The translations under genes and the position numbers were made by a program. Below the pieces are notes generated by a model. It was not told the DNA's origin. It did not search any database and was given only the letters and a program-made list of their open reading frames with translations. 64,000 bases of DNA from Chryseosolibacter sp964551035. GTDB lineage: Bacteria; Bacteroidota; Bacteroidia; Cytophagales; Cyclobacteriaceae. The stretch spans positions 62,001 to 126,000 of the forward strand of contig CAZKBK010000008.1 of assembly GCA_964551035.1 (NCBI GenBank), given 5' to 3'. Position 1 is the first letter of the stretch. The number at the start of each line of letters is the position of its first letter. Positions 53,300-61,221 of this stretch are shown in pieces.

Positions 53300-53629
53300 A
53301 TGGGTTGGGTGACCATATATATCACGGGAAAAGAGGACTTCAGGGACGACGTACGGGAAAAGCTTGATGGTTCCGATCTCAAGATCATGCCCGGCTACAT
53401 CACCGGAATGGACAATGATTCCCTGTTCTCCGACATGTACTGGGTGGATGAGAAGATCGACCTCCGCAACCTAAAGGAAGCGGTTGGAAGCAAGCTGGTC
53501 TGGAAGTATCGCCTCCGTTTTTATAGTAACCTGGAAGATTTTATCGAATCCCAGAATCAGAAAAAGAAGGGAACCGAGTTCACCGACGAAGAGCGGGCCC
53601 TTATCCGCGAAATGCAGGCAGCGCGGTAG
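53300..53629 (+). CDS. Small conserved-looking cytoplasmic protein
   Basis: I do not recognise this 109-residue protein. From the ATG at 53300 it reads 'MGWVTIYITGKEDFRDDVRE', continues with 'KIMPGYITGMDNDSLFSDMY', 'WVDEKIDLRNLKEAVGSKLV' and 'KYRLRFYSNLEDFIESQNQK', and ends in a charged helix. The composition is that of a compact alpha/beta protein. A starting point at 53201 would add 33 basic residues. The plus-strand terminator at 53672 follows it. No function can be proposed. Confidence 0.65.
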   Translation: MGWVTIYITGKEDFRDDVREKLDGSDLKIMPGYITGMDNDSLFSDMYWVDEKIDLRNLKEAVGSKLVWKYRLRFYSNLEDFIESQNQKKKGTEFTDEERALIREMQAAR

Positions 53630-53671
53630 CGACAGTTTAGAGGTTTAGGTTAGGTTATATAGGTTTGGCAG

Positions 53672-53707
53672 TCCTTTGTCGTTTCCGGCAAAGGATTTTG
53701 CTTTTTT
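53672..53707 (+). terminator. Rho-independent terminator, plus strand
   Basis: TCCTTTG (53672-53678) pairs with CAAAGGA (53689-53695), followed by TTTTGCTTTTTT. It ends the small gene that stops at 53629. Confidence 0.75.
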
Positions 53708-53730
53708 AGGCACAGCGCTGTAAATAAAAA

Positions 53731-53750
53731 AACCCTCCAAAAGGAGGGTT
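53731..53750 (-). terminator. Rho-independent terminator of the cold-shock gene
   Basis: AACCCTCC-AAAA-GGAGGGTT, with a T7 run after the stem on the minus strand, 22 bases beyond the csp stop. Confidence 0.85.
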
Positions 53751-53771
53751 TTCTGATGGAGTGATGATCTA

Positions 53772-53969
53772 TTAATTCGCCAACCTTACGTTAACGGCAT
53801 TTAAACCTTTCCTTCCTTCTTTAAGCTCAAAAGTGACCTCATCCTTCTCGCGGATGGTGTCGACCAACAAGCCTGATACATGGACAAAGTACTCTTGTCC
53901 GGTAGCTGTCTCTTTCACAAAACCAAAACCTTTGGCTTCGTTAAAGAATTTTACTGTTCCTGATTTCAT
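53772..53969 (-). CDS. Cold-shock domain protein (CspA family)
   Basis: A 65-residue protein that is a single cold-shock domain. The RNA-binding motifs RNP1 and RNP2 appear as 'KGFGFVK' and 'YFVHVSGL', and the chain starts 'MKSGTVKFFNEAKGFGFV', the family norm. It is a single-stranded nucleic-acid chaperone in the cytoplasm that melts mRNA structure at low temperature or in stress. A -7 box precedes it and a strong terminator follows, so it is a monocistronic unit. Confidence 0.96.
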   Translation of the reverse strand: MKSGTVKFFNEAKGFGFVKETATGQEYFVHVSGLLVDTIREKDEVTFELKEGRKGLNAVNVRLAN

Positions 53970-53992
53970 TTGATGTGATTAGTAATAATTGG

Positions 53993-54000
53993 CAAAGATA
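53993..54000 (-). promoter_or_regulatory. -7 box (TATCTTTG) of the cold-shock gene
   Basis: TATCTTTG on the minus strand matches TAnnTTTG and lies 23 bases before the ATG at 53969. A TTG about 21 bases further upstream could be the -33 element. Confidence 0.5.
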
Positions 54001-54189
54001 CTGGTTTTCGACCGGTAACCGCAATGTTTCCGGCGAAGAATTTCAACGGACATAACCGTTTGCCGGGCAAGGGTGCTGTGGCCGCACACATCACCCTGAC
54101 ATGCCGTCCGCGCAACGACATTCCTCCAGCCGATTGCTTACCGCCATGTTCTACATTATCTTCGGCCTGCAAATCAGAACGAAAACACT

Positions 54190-54600
54190 ATGAAAAGAAA
54201 GGCAACAGCAGTATGGAAAGGCTCCGGCAAGGAAGGTACCGGTGTGCTGACCACCCCGAGCAGTGTGCTCAACAAAGTCCAGTACTCCTACAATTCACGA
54301 TTCGCAGAAGGCACGGGTACCAATCCCGAGGAACTCGTCGCCGCCGCCCATGCGGGATGCTACGCGATGAAGTTGAGTTTCGTACTCGGCGAGGCTGGTT
54401 TTACCCCGGAAGAACTCAACGTAGACTGTACCGTCACCCTCGATAACGGCGCTATCACCATCTCGCACCTGACCTTAAAGGCAAAAGTTCCCGGCATCGA
54501 CAACGGAAAATTTCAATCCTGTGCCGACGACGCAAAGGCCAACTGTCCGATCTCCAAATCCCTCAGCGCAAACATTACGCTCGAGGCAAGCCTCATCTGA
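54190..54600 (+). CDS. OsmC-family peroxiredoxin
   Basis: A 136-residue OsmC protein: 'KATAVWKGSGKEGTGVLTTP' at the start, the first redox Cys in 'LVAAAHAGCYAMKLSFVLGE' and the second in 'ADDAKANCPISKSLSANITL'. The two Cys reduce organic hydroperoxides with thiols or lipoyl partners in the cytoplasm. A perfect 10-bp inverted repeat 12 bases past the stop probably ends the transcript. It is a single-gene unit. Confidence 0.93.
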   Translation: MKRKATAVWKGSGKEGTGVLTTPSSVLNKVQYSYNSRFAEGTGTNPEELVAAAHAGCYAMKLSFVLGEAGFTPEELNVDCTVTLDNGAITISHLTLKAKVPGIDNGKFQSCADDAKANCPISKSLSANITLEASLI

Positions 54601-54977
54601 CGAGAACCACACAGGCTGACCAATCCTGGTCAGCCTGAACGCGTGTGGGAGCCCCCCAGCTTCGTGTAGATGGCTTTCTACAATCTCTTTGCTTTGGCAA
54701 GGCTGCCGATCATTGGCCCGGGTGCCCATCATTTAAGAAACGGCCACATCGGTTAAAATTCAGAAAGTCAAGAACCCAATTCGTTCAACATCAAATCCTT
54801 GCCGGCGTCTGATCTGTCAGCCCCTGGAAACAGGCGGTTCCGGCATACGTTTTTTACACCTCCATAGCTCTATCCCGGCTCAAGCGGCAGTGCGAATTCG
54901 GCGCGACCGAGGTCTGGCGCTATCATCTTAAATTACTTGAAATTGAACCCAATACCCGACTTTAACCTGTTCGTTGC
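54601..54977. other. 377-base intergenic region between OsmC and the glycan cluster
   Basis: Contains the inverted repeat at 54613-54636 and otherwise nothing I recognise. It should carry the promoter of the GT4/GH57 pair; the last 60 bases are A/T-rich. Confidence 0.45.
54613..54636 (+). terminator. Perfect inverted repeat after OsmC
   Basis: AGGCTGACCA-ATCC-TGGTCAGCCT, a 10-bp stem without mismatches, 12 bases past the OsmC stop. No T-run follows, so it may end the transcript or stabilise the 3' end. Confidence 0.5.
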
Positions 54978-56390
54978 ATGAAAGTCCTGATGTTTGGTTG
55001 GGAGTTTCCACCTCAGATCTCCGGTGGCCTCGGAACAGCCTGCTATGGATTAACCCATTCGCTAAGCCGAAATAGCGTTGAAGTCCTCTTTGTAGTACCC
55101 AAACTTCACGGCGGCGAATCCGCGGAACGCACTGCCTTCCTCAGCGCCTCAAGCATCCCCGTCCCGCAATATGATCCATCGAAACTCTTCCCCCAGTCCG
55201 CGTTCGGGCCCTCGGTCAAACAGGAACTGGCCAGCGTAATCAAGGCCGAAGAGAACGTCACGACCATCGCCGTACCCGCCGCGCTGTCTCCATACCGGTC
55301 GCCCTCGGGCGAAGACCGTTTGTCTCCCGTGCAAAGTTGGAATTACAGTTGGCAACGGCAGCGCCGCGTCACAACGCGGACCATCGAACAAGACCCGGAA
55401 AAACAAGCTGAAGCGGATGACCGGGGCGGAAGCCACCCATATCATTTTTCGGGCACATACGGGCCAAATCTCATGGATGAGGTTAGACGCTACGCACAGG
55501 TAGCCACGACGATCGCGCAGCAAAATGAGTTCGATGTAATCCACGCGCACGACTGGATGACCTTTCTCGCAGGCATCGCGGCTAAACAAGTTTCCGGCAA
55601 GCCGCTGGTCGTTCACATCCACGCCACCGAATACGACCGCTCGGGAGAGCATGTCCATCCCGGAGTACACGCCATTGAGAAACAAGGCCTGGCCACGGCT
55701 GACCGGGTGATTGCGGTGAGCCATTGGACAAAGAAGATAGCCTCGCAGCGGTATGGCGTTTCGCCGGAAAAGATCGAAGTGGTGCACAACGGAATCTTTC
55801 CACGAGCCAACGTCAGCGGGGCATCTCCGCTACCGAAATTCGGCAAACACCTGGTGACCTTCCTCGGCCGTGTGACCCACCAGAAAGGCCCCCTGTATTT
55901 TGTTGAGGCAGCGCGGCTGGTGAACAAGTGCATGCCGGGCACTCATTTCGTTGTTGCCGGAGCGGGTGACATGCTTCCGCTCATGGTTGAGCGCATCGCC
56001 CAGCTCAGGATGTCGTCAGTCATCCATTTCACCGGGTTTCTCACCGGCGCCGACCTTGACCGCGTGTGGGCCATGTCGAGCGTCTATGTCATGCCCTCGG
56101 TTTCAGAGCCATTCGGCATCGCACCACTCGAAGCCATCCAGGCCGGCGTTCCCGTAATTATTTCAAACCAATCCGGCGTGGCCGAGGTCATGCCCCATGC
56201 GATCAAAGTAGATTTCTGGAACGTAAGCGCGCTCGCAGCCTCCATTTGCAGCGTCTTAAAATATAAGAGTCTGTCGGCGTCATTACGCCAGAATGGCGCC
56301 GCGGAAATCCAGAACATCACCTGGAATAAGGCAGCGGATAAAATAACCAAACTCTATCATGGACTCGCTATTGAACAACGTAAGGCCTGA
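54978..56390 (+). CDS. Glycosyltransferase family 4 (glycogen/starch synthase-like)
   Basis: A 470-residue GT-B fold enzyme. The N-terminal nucleotide-sugar loop 'FGWEFPPQISGGLGTACYGL' (GGLG at 16-19) is shared with glycogen synthases, and the C-terminal half has 'VVHNGIFPRANVSG', 'HFVVAGAGDMLPLMVERIAQ' and the EX7E motif in 'SEPFGIAPLEAIQAG'. It should transfer glucose (or a related sugar) from a nucleotide donor onto a growing alpha-glucan or oligosaccharide. It overlaps the GH57 gene by 32 bases, so the two are coupled. The face-to-face cluster with GH15 and glucose dehydrogenase points to glycogen- or trehalose-type storage metabolism. Confidence 0.88.
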   Translation: MKVLMFGWEFPPQISGGLGTACYGLTHSLSRNSVEVLFVVPKLHGGESAERTAFLSASSIPVPQYDPSKLFPQSAFGPSVKQELASVIKAEENVTTIAVPAALSPYRSPSGEDRLSPVQSWNYSWQRQRRVTTRTIEQDPEKQAEADDRGGSHPYHFSGTYGPNLMDEVRRYAQVATTIAQQNEFDVIHAHDWMTFLAGIAAKQVSGKPLVVHIHATEYDRSGEHVHPGVHAIEKQGLATADRVIAVSHWTKKIASQRYGVSPEKIEVVHNGIFPRANVSGASPLPKFGKHLVTFLGRVTHQKGPLYFVEAARLVNKCMPGTHFVVAGAGDMLPLMVERIAQLRMSSVIHFTGFLTGADLDRVWAMSSVYVMPSVSEPFGIAPLEAIQAGVPVIISNQSGVAEVMPHAIKVDFWNVSALAASICSVLKYKSLSASLRQNGAAEIQNITWNKAADKITKLYHGLAIEQRKA

Positions 56391-57648
56391 CAAAACCATC
56401 GTCCTGTATTTTCAGGTCCACCAACCGAGGCGGCTAAATGATTTCCGTTTCTTCGACATTGGTTCCGGGGGAAACTGGTTCGACGAAGAACTTGACCGCA
56501 CGATCATCCAACGGGTGGCGAAGGAGTGTTACCTGCCAGCCAACAACCTCTTATTGAAGCTCATCGAACGGTATCCGCAAATTCGCATCACCTTCTCCCT
56601 GTCCGGTGTAATCATGGATCAGTTTCAGACCTATGCCCCTGAAGTACTGCACACATTCAGGGCACTCGCCAAAACGGGCGCCGTTGAATTTCTATCGGAA
56701 ACCTATTATCATTCGCTCGCCTGCATGATTCCGGGAAGGGAATTTGAAGAACAGGTATTGAAACACGCTGAAAAGCTGTACGAACACATCGGTGTCAGGC
56801 CATGTGCATTTCGAAATACAGAACTCATCTACAATGATGAACTTGGCGCGAGAATTTCCAGACTCGGTTTTGCCGGCGTGATCATCGACGGCGTCGAAAA
56901 GATTGCCGGGCTCACCAGCGCAAACCGTGTCCACCACCACCCGCAAGACCGCCAGTTCCGGATATTGGCCCGAAACTACTCCCTAAGTGATGATATCGGC
57001 TTCCGGTTCGTGGACGACGGCGTCACATTAACGGCCGAAAACTACCTGACCCGCCTCGCGACCACGCCGCCTTTCGACCCGGTAGTCACCCTCGGCCTTG
57101 ACTACGAAACCTTTGGTGAACACCGGGCGAAAGAAACGGGAATATTTTCGTTCCTCGAGGATGTGCTTGTGTCGATGGCAACATCAAAGGATTTTAAAAT
57201 GGCAACAGCGTCAATGGCGATGATCGCCATCAGGCCCTACGGGCCGCTCCGGGTGCCCAATTTGATCTCATGGGCAGACCGCGAACGCGACCTTTCGGCA
57301 TGGCTTGGAAACGATATGCAACGCGATGCCTTCGACTCCCTGCTTGCCCTGGAGTACGGTGTTAAAAACTCGGGAGACAGCGTGCTCCTCGAAGCGTGGC
57401 AAAACCTTCAGACCAGCGACCACTTTTATTATATGTCGACGAAGAAGGGTAGCGATGGGGCTATCCACAACTATTTCAGCCCGTATCACTCGCCGTACGA
57501 AGCCTTCATCAACTACATGAATGTGATTACCGATTTTTCTGCACGCATGGAACTCCTTGCTACCGGTCAGCGGGCGTTACTGGAACTACAGGAAACACAG
57601 TCGCCCCAAGGCGCCATTGCACGCATGACAATGCTCGCGGAACGATAA
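56359..57648 (+). CDS. Glycoside hydrolase family 57 (alpha-amylase/branching type)
   Basis: A 429-residue enzyme with the GH57 N-terminal motif 'LYFQVHQPRRLNDFRFFDIG' (HQP), 'FSLSGVIMDQFQTYAP', the catalytic region 'CAFRNTELIYNDELGARISR' with its likely nucleophile Glu, and 'PVVTLGLDYETFGEHRAKET' carrying the general acid Asp. The family cleaves or rearranges alpha-1,4-glucans. Its start overlaps the GT4 gene by 32 bases, an unusually long same-strand overlap that implies coupled translation. Intracellular. Together with GT4 it builds or remodels storage glucan. Confidence 0.9.
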   Translation: MDSLLNNVRPDKTIVLYFQVHQPRRLNDFRFFDIGSGGNWFDEELDRTIIQRVAKECYLPANNLLLKLIERYPQIRITFSLSGVIMDQFQTYAPEVLHTFRALAKTGAVEFLSETYYHSLACMIPGREFEEQVLKHAEKLYEHIGVRPCAFRNTELIYNDELGARISRLGFAGVIIDGVEKIAGLTSANRVHHHPQDRQFRILARNYSLSDDIGFRFVDDGVTLTAENYLTRLATTPPFDPVVTLGLDYETFGEHRAKETGIFSFLEDVLVSMATSKDFKMATASMAMIAIRPYGPLRVPNLISWADRERDLSAWLGNDMQRDAFDSLLALEYGVKNSGDSVLLEAWQNLQTSDHFYYMSTKKGSDGAIHNYFSPYHSPYEAFINYMNVITDFSARMELLATGQRALLELQETQSPQGAIARMTMLAER

Positions 57649-57713
57649 CGGATGAGGTTGGATCTTTCAGCCGATCTCCCGCGATGTCAGGCACGTGCGA
57701 TCGATTCTCCCTT

Positions 57714-58163
57714 TTAGGGTTTGATTGAAGGCCCTGCAATTTCCCTTACGCGTTCCAGCAACGGTTTGAGCAATTTGTGCGGGTTCTCATCATCATAGCC
57801 GTGGACGTAGGTCGCCCCTCCGTCGGTGGTGATGGCAATGGAGGCATGCATCGCGGCATCGGCAGCACGCTTCATCGACGGTGACGGCAGTTCCGGCACC
57901 GCTTTCAGGTTGATGTCGTCGACTGTGGCGACCAGGCGTTCCCATGCCCCCGCCGGAAGCGCCGTGGTTCTTTTTATGGGCGCGCTTCCATCGATGCGGT
58001 TCTCACTGAAAACATGAATACTGTCGGGTGTGATGCGGACATGCTCCTGATATCCGCGTGACGACTTCGACACTTCAATCGCGGAAATCTTGTCTCCGGA
58101 CTGGCAGTTGGCCATCTGGGGGGAAATAAAGCCAAGTACGATAACGTATGTCGCGATTCTCAT
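57714..58163 (-). CDS. Hypothetical secreted protein
   Basis: I do not recognise this 149-residue protein. From the ATG at 58163 it has a signal peptide (MRIATYVIVLGFISPQMANC, possibly lipoprotein-like) and a mature part with 'KISAIEVSKSSRGYQEHVRI', 'LPAGAWERLVATVDDINLKA' and a C-terminal helix 'HKLLKPLLERVREIAGPSI'. The pattern is of a small periplasmic beta-sandwich. It follows the glucose dehydrogenase gene by 41 bases on the same strand and may share its transcript. No function known. Confidence 0.7.
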   Translation of the reverse strand: MRIATYVIVLGFISPQMANCQSGDKISAIEVSKSSRGYQEHVRITPDSIHVFSENRIDGSAPIKRTTALPAGAWERLVATVDDINLKAVPELPSPSMKRAADAAMHASIAITTDGGATYVHGYDDENPHKLLKPLLERVREIAGPSIKP

Positions 58164-58204
58164 TATCCCATTAAGTACAAAACCGATACCAGTTTCGTCA
58201 TTTC

Positions 58205-59302
58205 TCAGGTCCATTCGATCACGGTCTTAATATCGTCTACAGCGCGCAATTCTACAGCTTCCTCAAACTGGGTGTAGTGGATACGGGTCGTGATAAACGC
58301 ATCGATGAGGCTTCCCCACTTCTCCCGCGCCCGGACCAAGTCATCGATCGCCATCTGGAAGTGCTTGGGCCCTGCGTTCACACTTCCCAGAATGATCTGA
58401 TTCCTGAGCACGATATCCGACATCATCTCCGCGCCGGTAATGCACACGGGACGGTCACCGTGTGGGATACCGGTCATCACGTAAATCCCGTTGACACCCA
58501 GCGCATCGATGAGATTGAAGCCCACTTCAGGCACCCCGGTGGCTTCTAAGATGAAGTCGAAATGGCCGAACGCATCGTCGAGATCTTTAATCTTGATCTT
58601 GCGGGAATCGACATAAACACCGCCCATTTTTTTCAGCAACGCGGGACGTTTTGTCGCTTCGTCCACAATGTCGAGGCCGACCACCCTGGCACCCCGGAGA
58701 ATCAACGCCGCGGTGGCCAGTAAGCCAATAGCGCCCACGCCGGCAACCAGCACTTGCCTGCCATTGAGCCAGCCTTCATTGGCCACCGGGATACGTCCCC
58801 GTTGTATGCCGACGGCTTCATCGATGGCTTTTTCGGCTACTGACATCGGCTCGGCCAGCACACCAATGGACCGGATCGCGGCGGGCACGCGGACGAAGTA
58901 TTTCTCTTCATCGACGACATAATTCGCGTCAAATCCGTGGCTGGCCTTAATGCCTCTTTCGGTGTATTGCCCCGTGAAGCACATGTCGCTGCGGTTGCTC
59001 AGACAGGGGCCACACTGGCCGCAACCACGCCGCACGGAGAAAACACCATAATCACCGACAGCCACCGACTTTACGTCGTCGCCGACCTCGACAACCTGGC
59101 CAAACATTTCGTGGCCGATGACCAGGTACGGCGAGCCCGCAGGTGCTGTCGCACGCCCACCCTTAATCTGGTCCCGGTCGGTACCGCAGATACCCACTTC
59201 GACGACCCGTACCTTCACCTGTTCCGGATGGGTGACCTGGGGCTCCGGTAAGTCGAGAATGTCGACCTCCCGGCTACCGGGAAGGATGGATATCGCTTTC
59301 AT
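58205..59302 (-). CDS. Glucose 1-dehydrogenase-like zinc alcohol dehydrogenase
   Basis: A 365-residue medium-chain zinc dehydrogenase. Catalytic zinc ligands are Cys39 (GICGTDRD) and His64-Glu65 (GHEM). The structural zinc set is Cys94, 97, 100 and 108 in 'RRGCGQCGPCLSNRSDMC', and the nucleotide motif is 'VLVAGVGAIGLLATAALIL'. The C-terminal domain is of the glucose dehydrogenase type, as in Sulfolobus and halophile enzymes. It should oxidise free glucose to gluconolactone. Its start overlaps the GH15 stop by 4 bases, so glucose released by that enzyme is a natural substrate. Confidence 0.88.
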   Translation of the reverse strand: MKAISILPGSREVDILDLPEPQVTHPEQVKVRVVEVGICGTDRDQIKGGRATAPAGSPYLVIGHEMFGQVVEVGDDVKSVAVGDYGVFSVRRGCGQCGPCLSNRSDMCFTGQYTERGIKASHGFDANYVVDEEKYFVRVPAAIRSIGVLAEPMSVAEKAIDEAVGIQRGRIPVANEGWLNGRQVLVAGVGAIGLLATAALILRGARVVGLDIVDEATKRPALLKKMGGVYVDSRKIKIKDLDDAFGHFDFILEATGVPEVGFNLIDALGVNGIYVMTGIPHGDRPVCITGAEMMSDIVLRNQIILGSVNAGPKHFQMAIDDLVRAREKWGSLIDAFITTRIHYTQFEEAVELRAVDDIKTVIEWT

Positions 59303-61125
59303 TTCTCAAGGATTTCTTTGTTGCGTTGGTCATTAAATTGCGCGTTCAGGCTGAGGGCGGCGGTGATGAGGCCGAGGTGGGTAAACGCCTGAGGGAAATT
59401 GCCCAGGTGCTCACCTTGCAATCCCAGCATTTCAGCATACAAGCCGAGGTGATTCGAGTAGCCGAGCATCTTTTCAAAATAGAGCCTTGCCTTGTTCAAT
59501 TGGCCCGACCGGGAGAGGCACTCGACATACCAAAACGTGCACATGGAAAAAGTCCCTTCGCCCCCGGTCAGGCCGTCAAACTTTTCATCGGGACGGTAGC
59601 GATACACCAAAAAGTCGGAAACAAGCCTTTCTTCAATCACGCTTAACGTTGAAAGCCACTTCGGGTCCGTGGGCCCAATGAATCTCACCAACGGCATCAG
59701 CAAGGTAGAAGCGTCGACCGTACTGGCTCCCTTGTATTGAACAAATGCCTTGATCTTGTCGTCCCAAAACTCACCATGAATCGAGTGGAAGATTTTATCA
59801 CGTTCTTCCCGCCACCGCATGTCCAATGGATACGAATGGGCTTCAGCGATCTTGATACCGCGATCCATAGCGACCCAGCACATCAGCCTGGAGTAGAGGA
59901 ACTCTTTCTGACCGCCGCGCACTTCCCAAATTCCCTGATCTTTTTCCTGCCAATGGCCACATACCCAATCCACCTGTCGGGAAACGTCGAGCCAAAAATC
60001 ATAGGAGATGGATTCTGAATGTTTATCATAGATATAGACCGCGTCCAACAATTCACCGTAGATGTCGAGTTGCACCTGATCGTAAGCCCCATTGCCGATA
60101 CGCACGGGTTTGGAATCCCGGTAGCCCGCAAGGTGATCCAACTCCTTTTCATAGAGGTCCTTGGCACCATCCAAGGTATACATCAGGCGAAGCGACCCCG
60201 CCTTGCCGATGTCGTTACATTGCTTTTCCACCCACGACATAAACTCCCGGATCTCCTTGTGATAACCGAGCTTGTGAAGGGCATACACCGTAAATGAAGC
60301 ATCCCGGATCCACGTGTAACGGTAATCCCAATTTCGCACGCCACCAATTTCCTCAGGTAGCCCATACGTTGGTGATGCCACCATCGACCCGTACCTTGCC
60401 GAAGTCATCAACTTCAGTACCAGGGCGGAGCGGTTCACAACCTCCATCCACCTTCCCCTGAACTGGGACTGTGATATCCAGCTTTTCCAGTAATTGATCG
60501 TGTCGTGAAGGCTTTGCTCCGAGAATTTTTCGAGGTCCTCAACGGGTTGTGAATGATCGGTGATGAATTCAAGCATGAAGATGGCGTGCACGCCGGTCTT
60601 GAGATTGAATTCCGCCACGGCATCCTGTCCGTCAACGCGCATGGGCACCGTGCTCTGCAAACGCAGGCGGCTTCCTGCTTTGTCGTCCGCGTGGAACATC
60701 AGTTCCTTTTCACTTATCTTTTCGACCTTGTGCCCCGCACGTGCGTAATCAAAACGCGGCCGGCACGCCATCCGATAGGTTAACGAACCGTGGATGCAGG
60801 AAATCTGCCGAATCAATTCTTTTCCGACATATAACTCTTCAACCGGCATGAAATCCACCGTCTCCCCAACCCCGGCCGGCCCCAGGAAACGGGTCACAAG
60901 GACGTTGGTATCCGGAAGGTAAAGTTGCTTGAATTTGAGGTCATCACCCTGCGGGGCGATGCTGAAGAAACCGCCTTTGTCTTTGTCCAGCAATGCATTG
61001 AAAATACCCGGAGAGTCGAAATCGGGCAGGCATAGAAAATCGATGCTGCCATTCAAACCGACGAGGGCGACTGTGTTGAGGTCACCGACCACGCCGTAGT
61101 TTTCAATGGGTTGGTACTCAGCCAT
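59299..61125 (-). CDS. Glycoside hydrolase family 15 (glucoamylase/trehalase-like)
   Basis: A 608-residue intracellular enzyme: an N-terminal beta-sandwich (about 1-250, 'YGVVGDLNTVALVGLNGSID') and a C-terminal (alpha/alpha)6 barrel with the GH15 signature 'NWDYRYTWIRDASFTVYALH' and the later 'FSMCTFWYVECLSRSGQLNK' segment. It releases glucose from alpha-glucans or trehalose. It has no signal peptide. It is the first gene of a minus-strand pair with glucose dehydrogenase (ATGA overlap) and faces the GT4/GH57 pair across a 65-base gap with an extra gene. Confidence 0.92.
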   Translation of the reverse strand: MAEYQPIENYGVVGDLNTVALVGLNGSIDFLCLPDFDSPGIFNALLDKDKGGFFSIAPQGDDLKFKQLYLPDTNVLVTRFLGPAGVGETVDFMPVEELYVGKELIRQISCIHGSLTYRMACRPRFDYARAGHKVEKISEKELMFHADDKAGSRLRLQSTVPMRVDGQDAVAEFNLKTGVHAIFMLEFITDHSQPVEDLEKFSEQSLHDTINYWKSWISQSQFRGRWMEVVNRSALVLKLMTSARYGSMVASPTYGLPEEIGGVRNWDYRYTWIRDASFTVYALHKLGYHKEIREFMSWVEKQCNDIGKAGSLRLMYTLDGAKDLYEKELDHLAGYRDSKPVRIGNGAYDQVQLDIYGELLDAVYIYDKHSESISYDFWLDVSRQVDWVCGHWQEKDQGIWEVRGGQKEFLYSRLMCWVAMDRGIKIAEAHSYPLDMRWREERDKIFHSIHGEFWDDKIKAFVQYKGASTVDASTLLMPLVRFIGPTDPKWLSTLSVIEERLVSDFLVYRYRPDEKFDGLTGGEGTFSMCTFWYVECLSRSGQLNKARLYFEKMLGYSNHLGLYAEMLGLQGEHLGNFPQAFTHLGLITAALSLNAQFNDQRNKEILEK

Positions 61126-61221
61126 AAGATACTTTACGGTCCTTTGGCTGTAAAAATTGTTCCGTGCCCCATCGCGGATTCACCGGCCAAAAAAGGAACA
61201 CTTTTTTAGATGTAACGGCAG

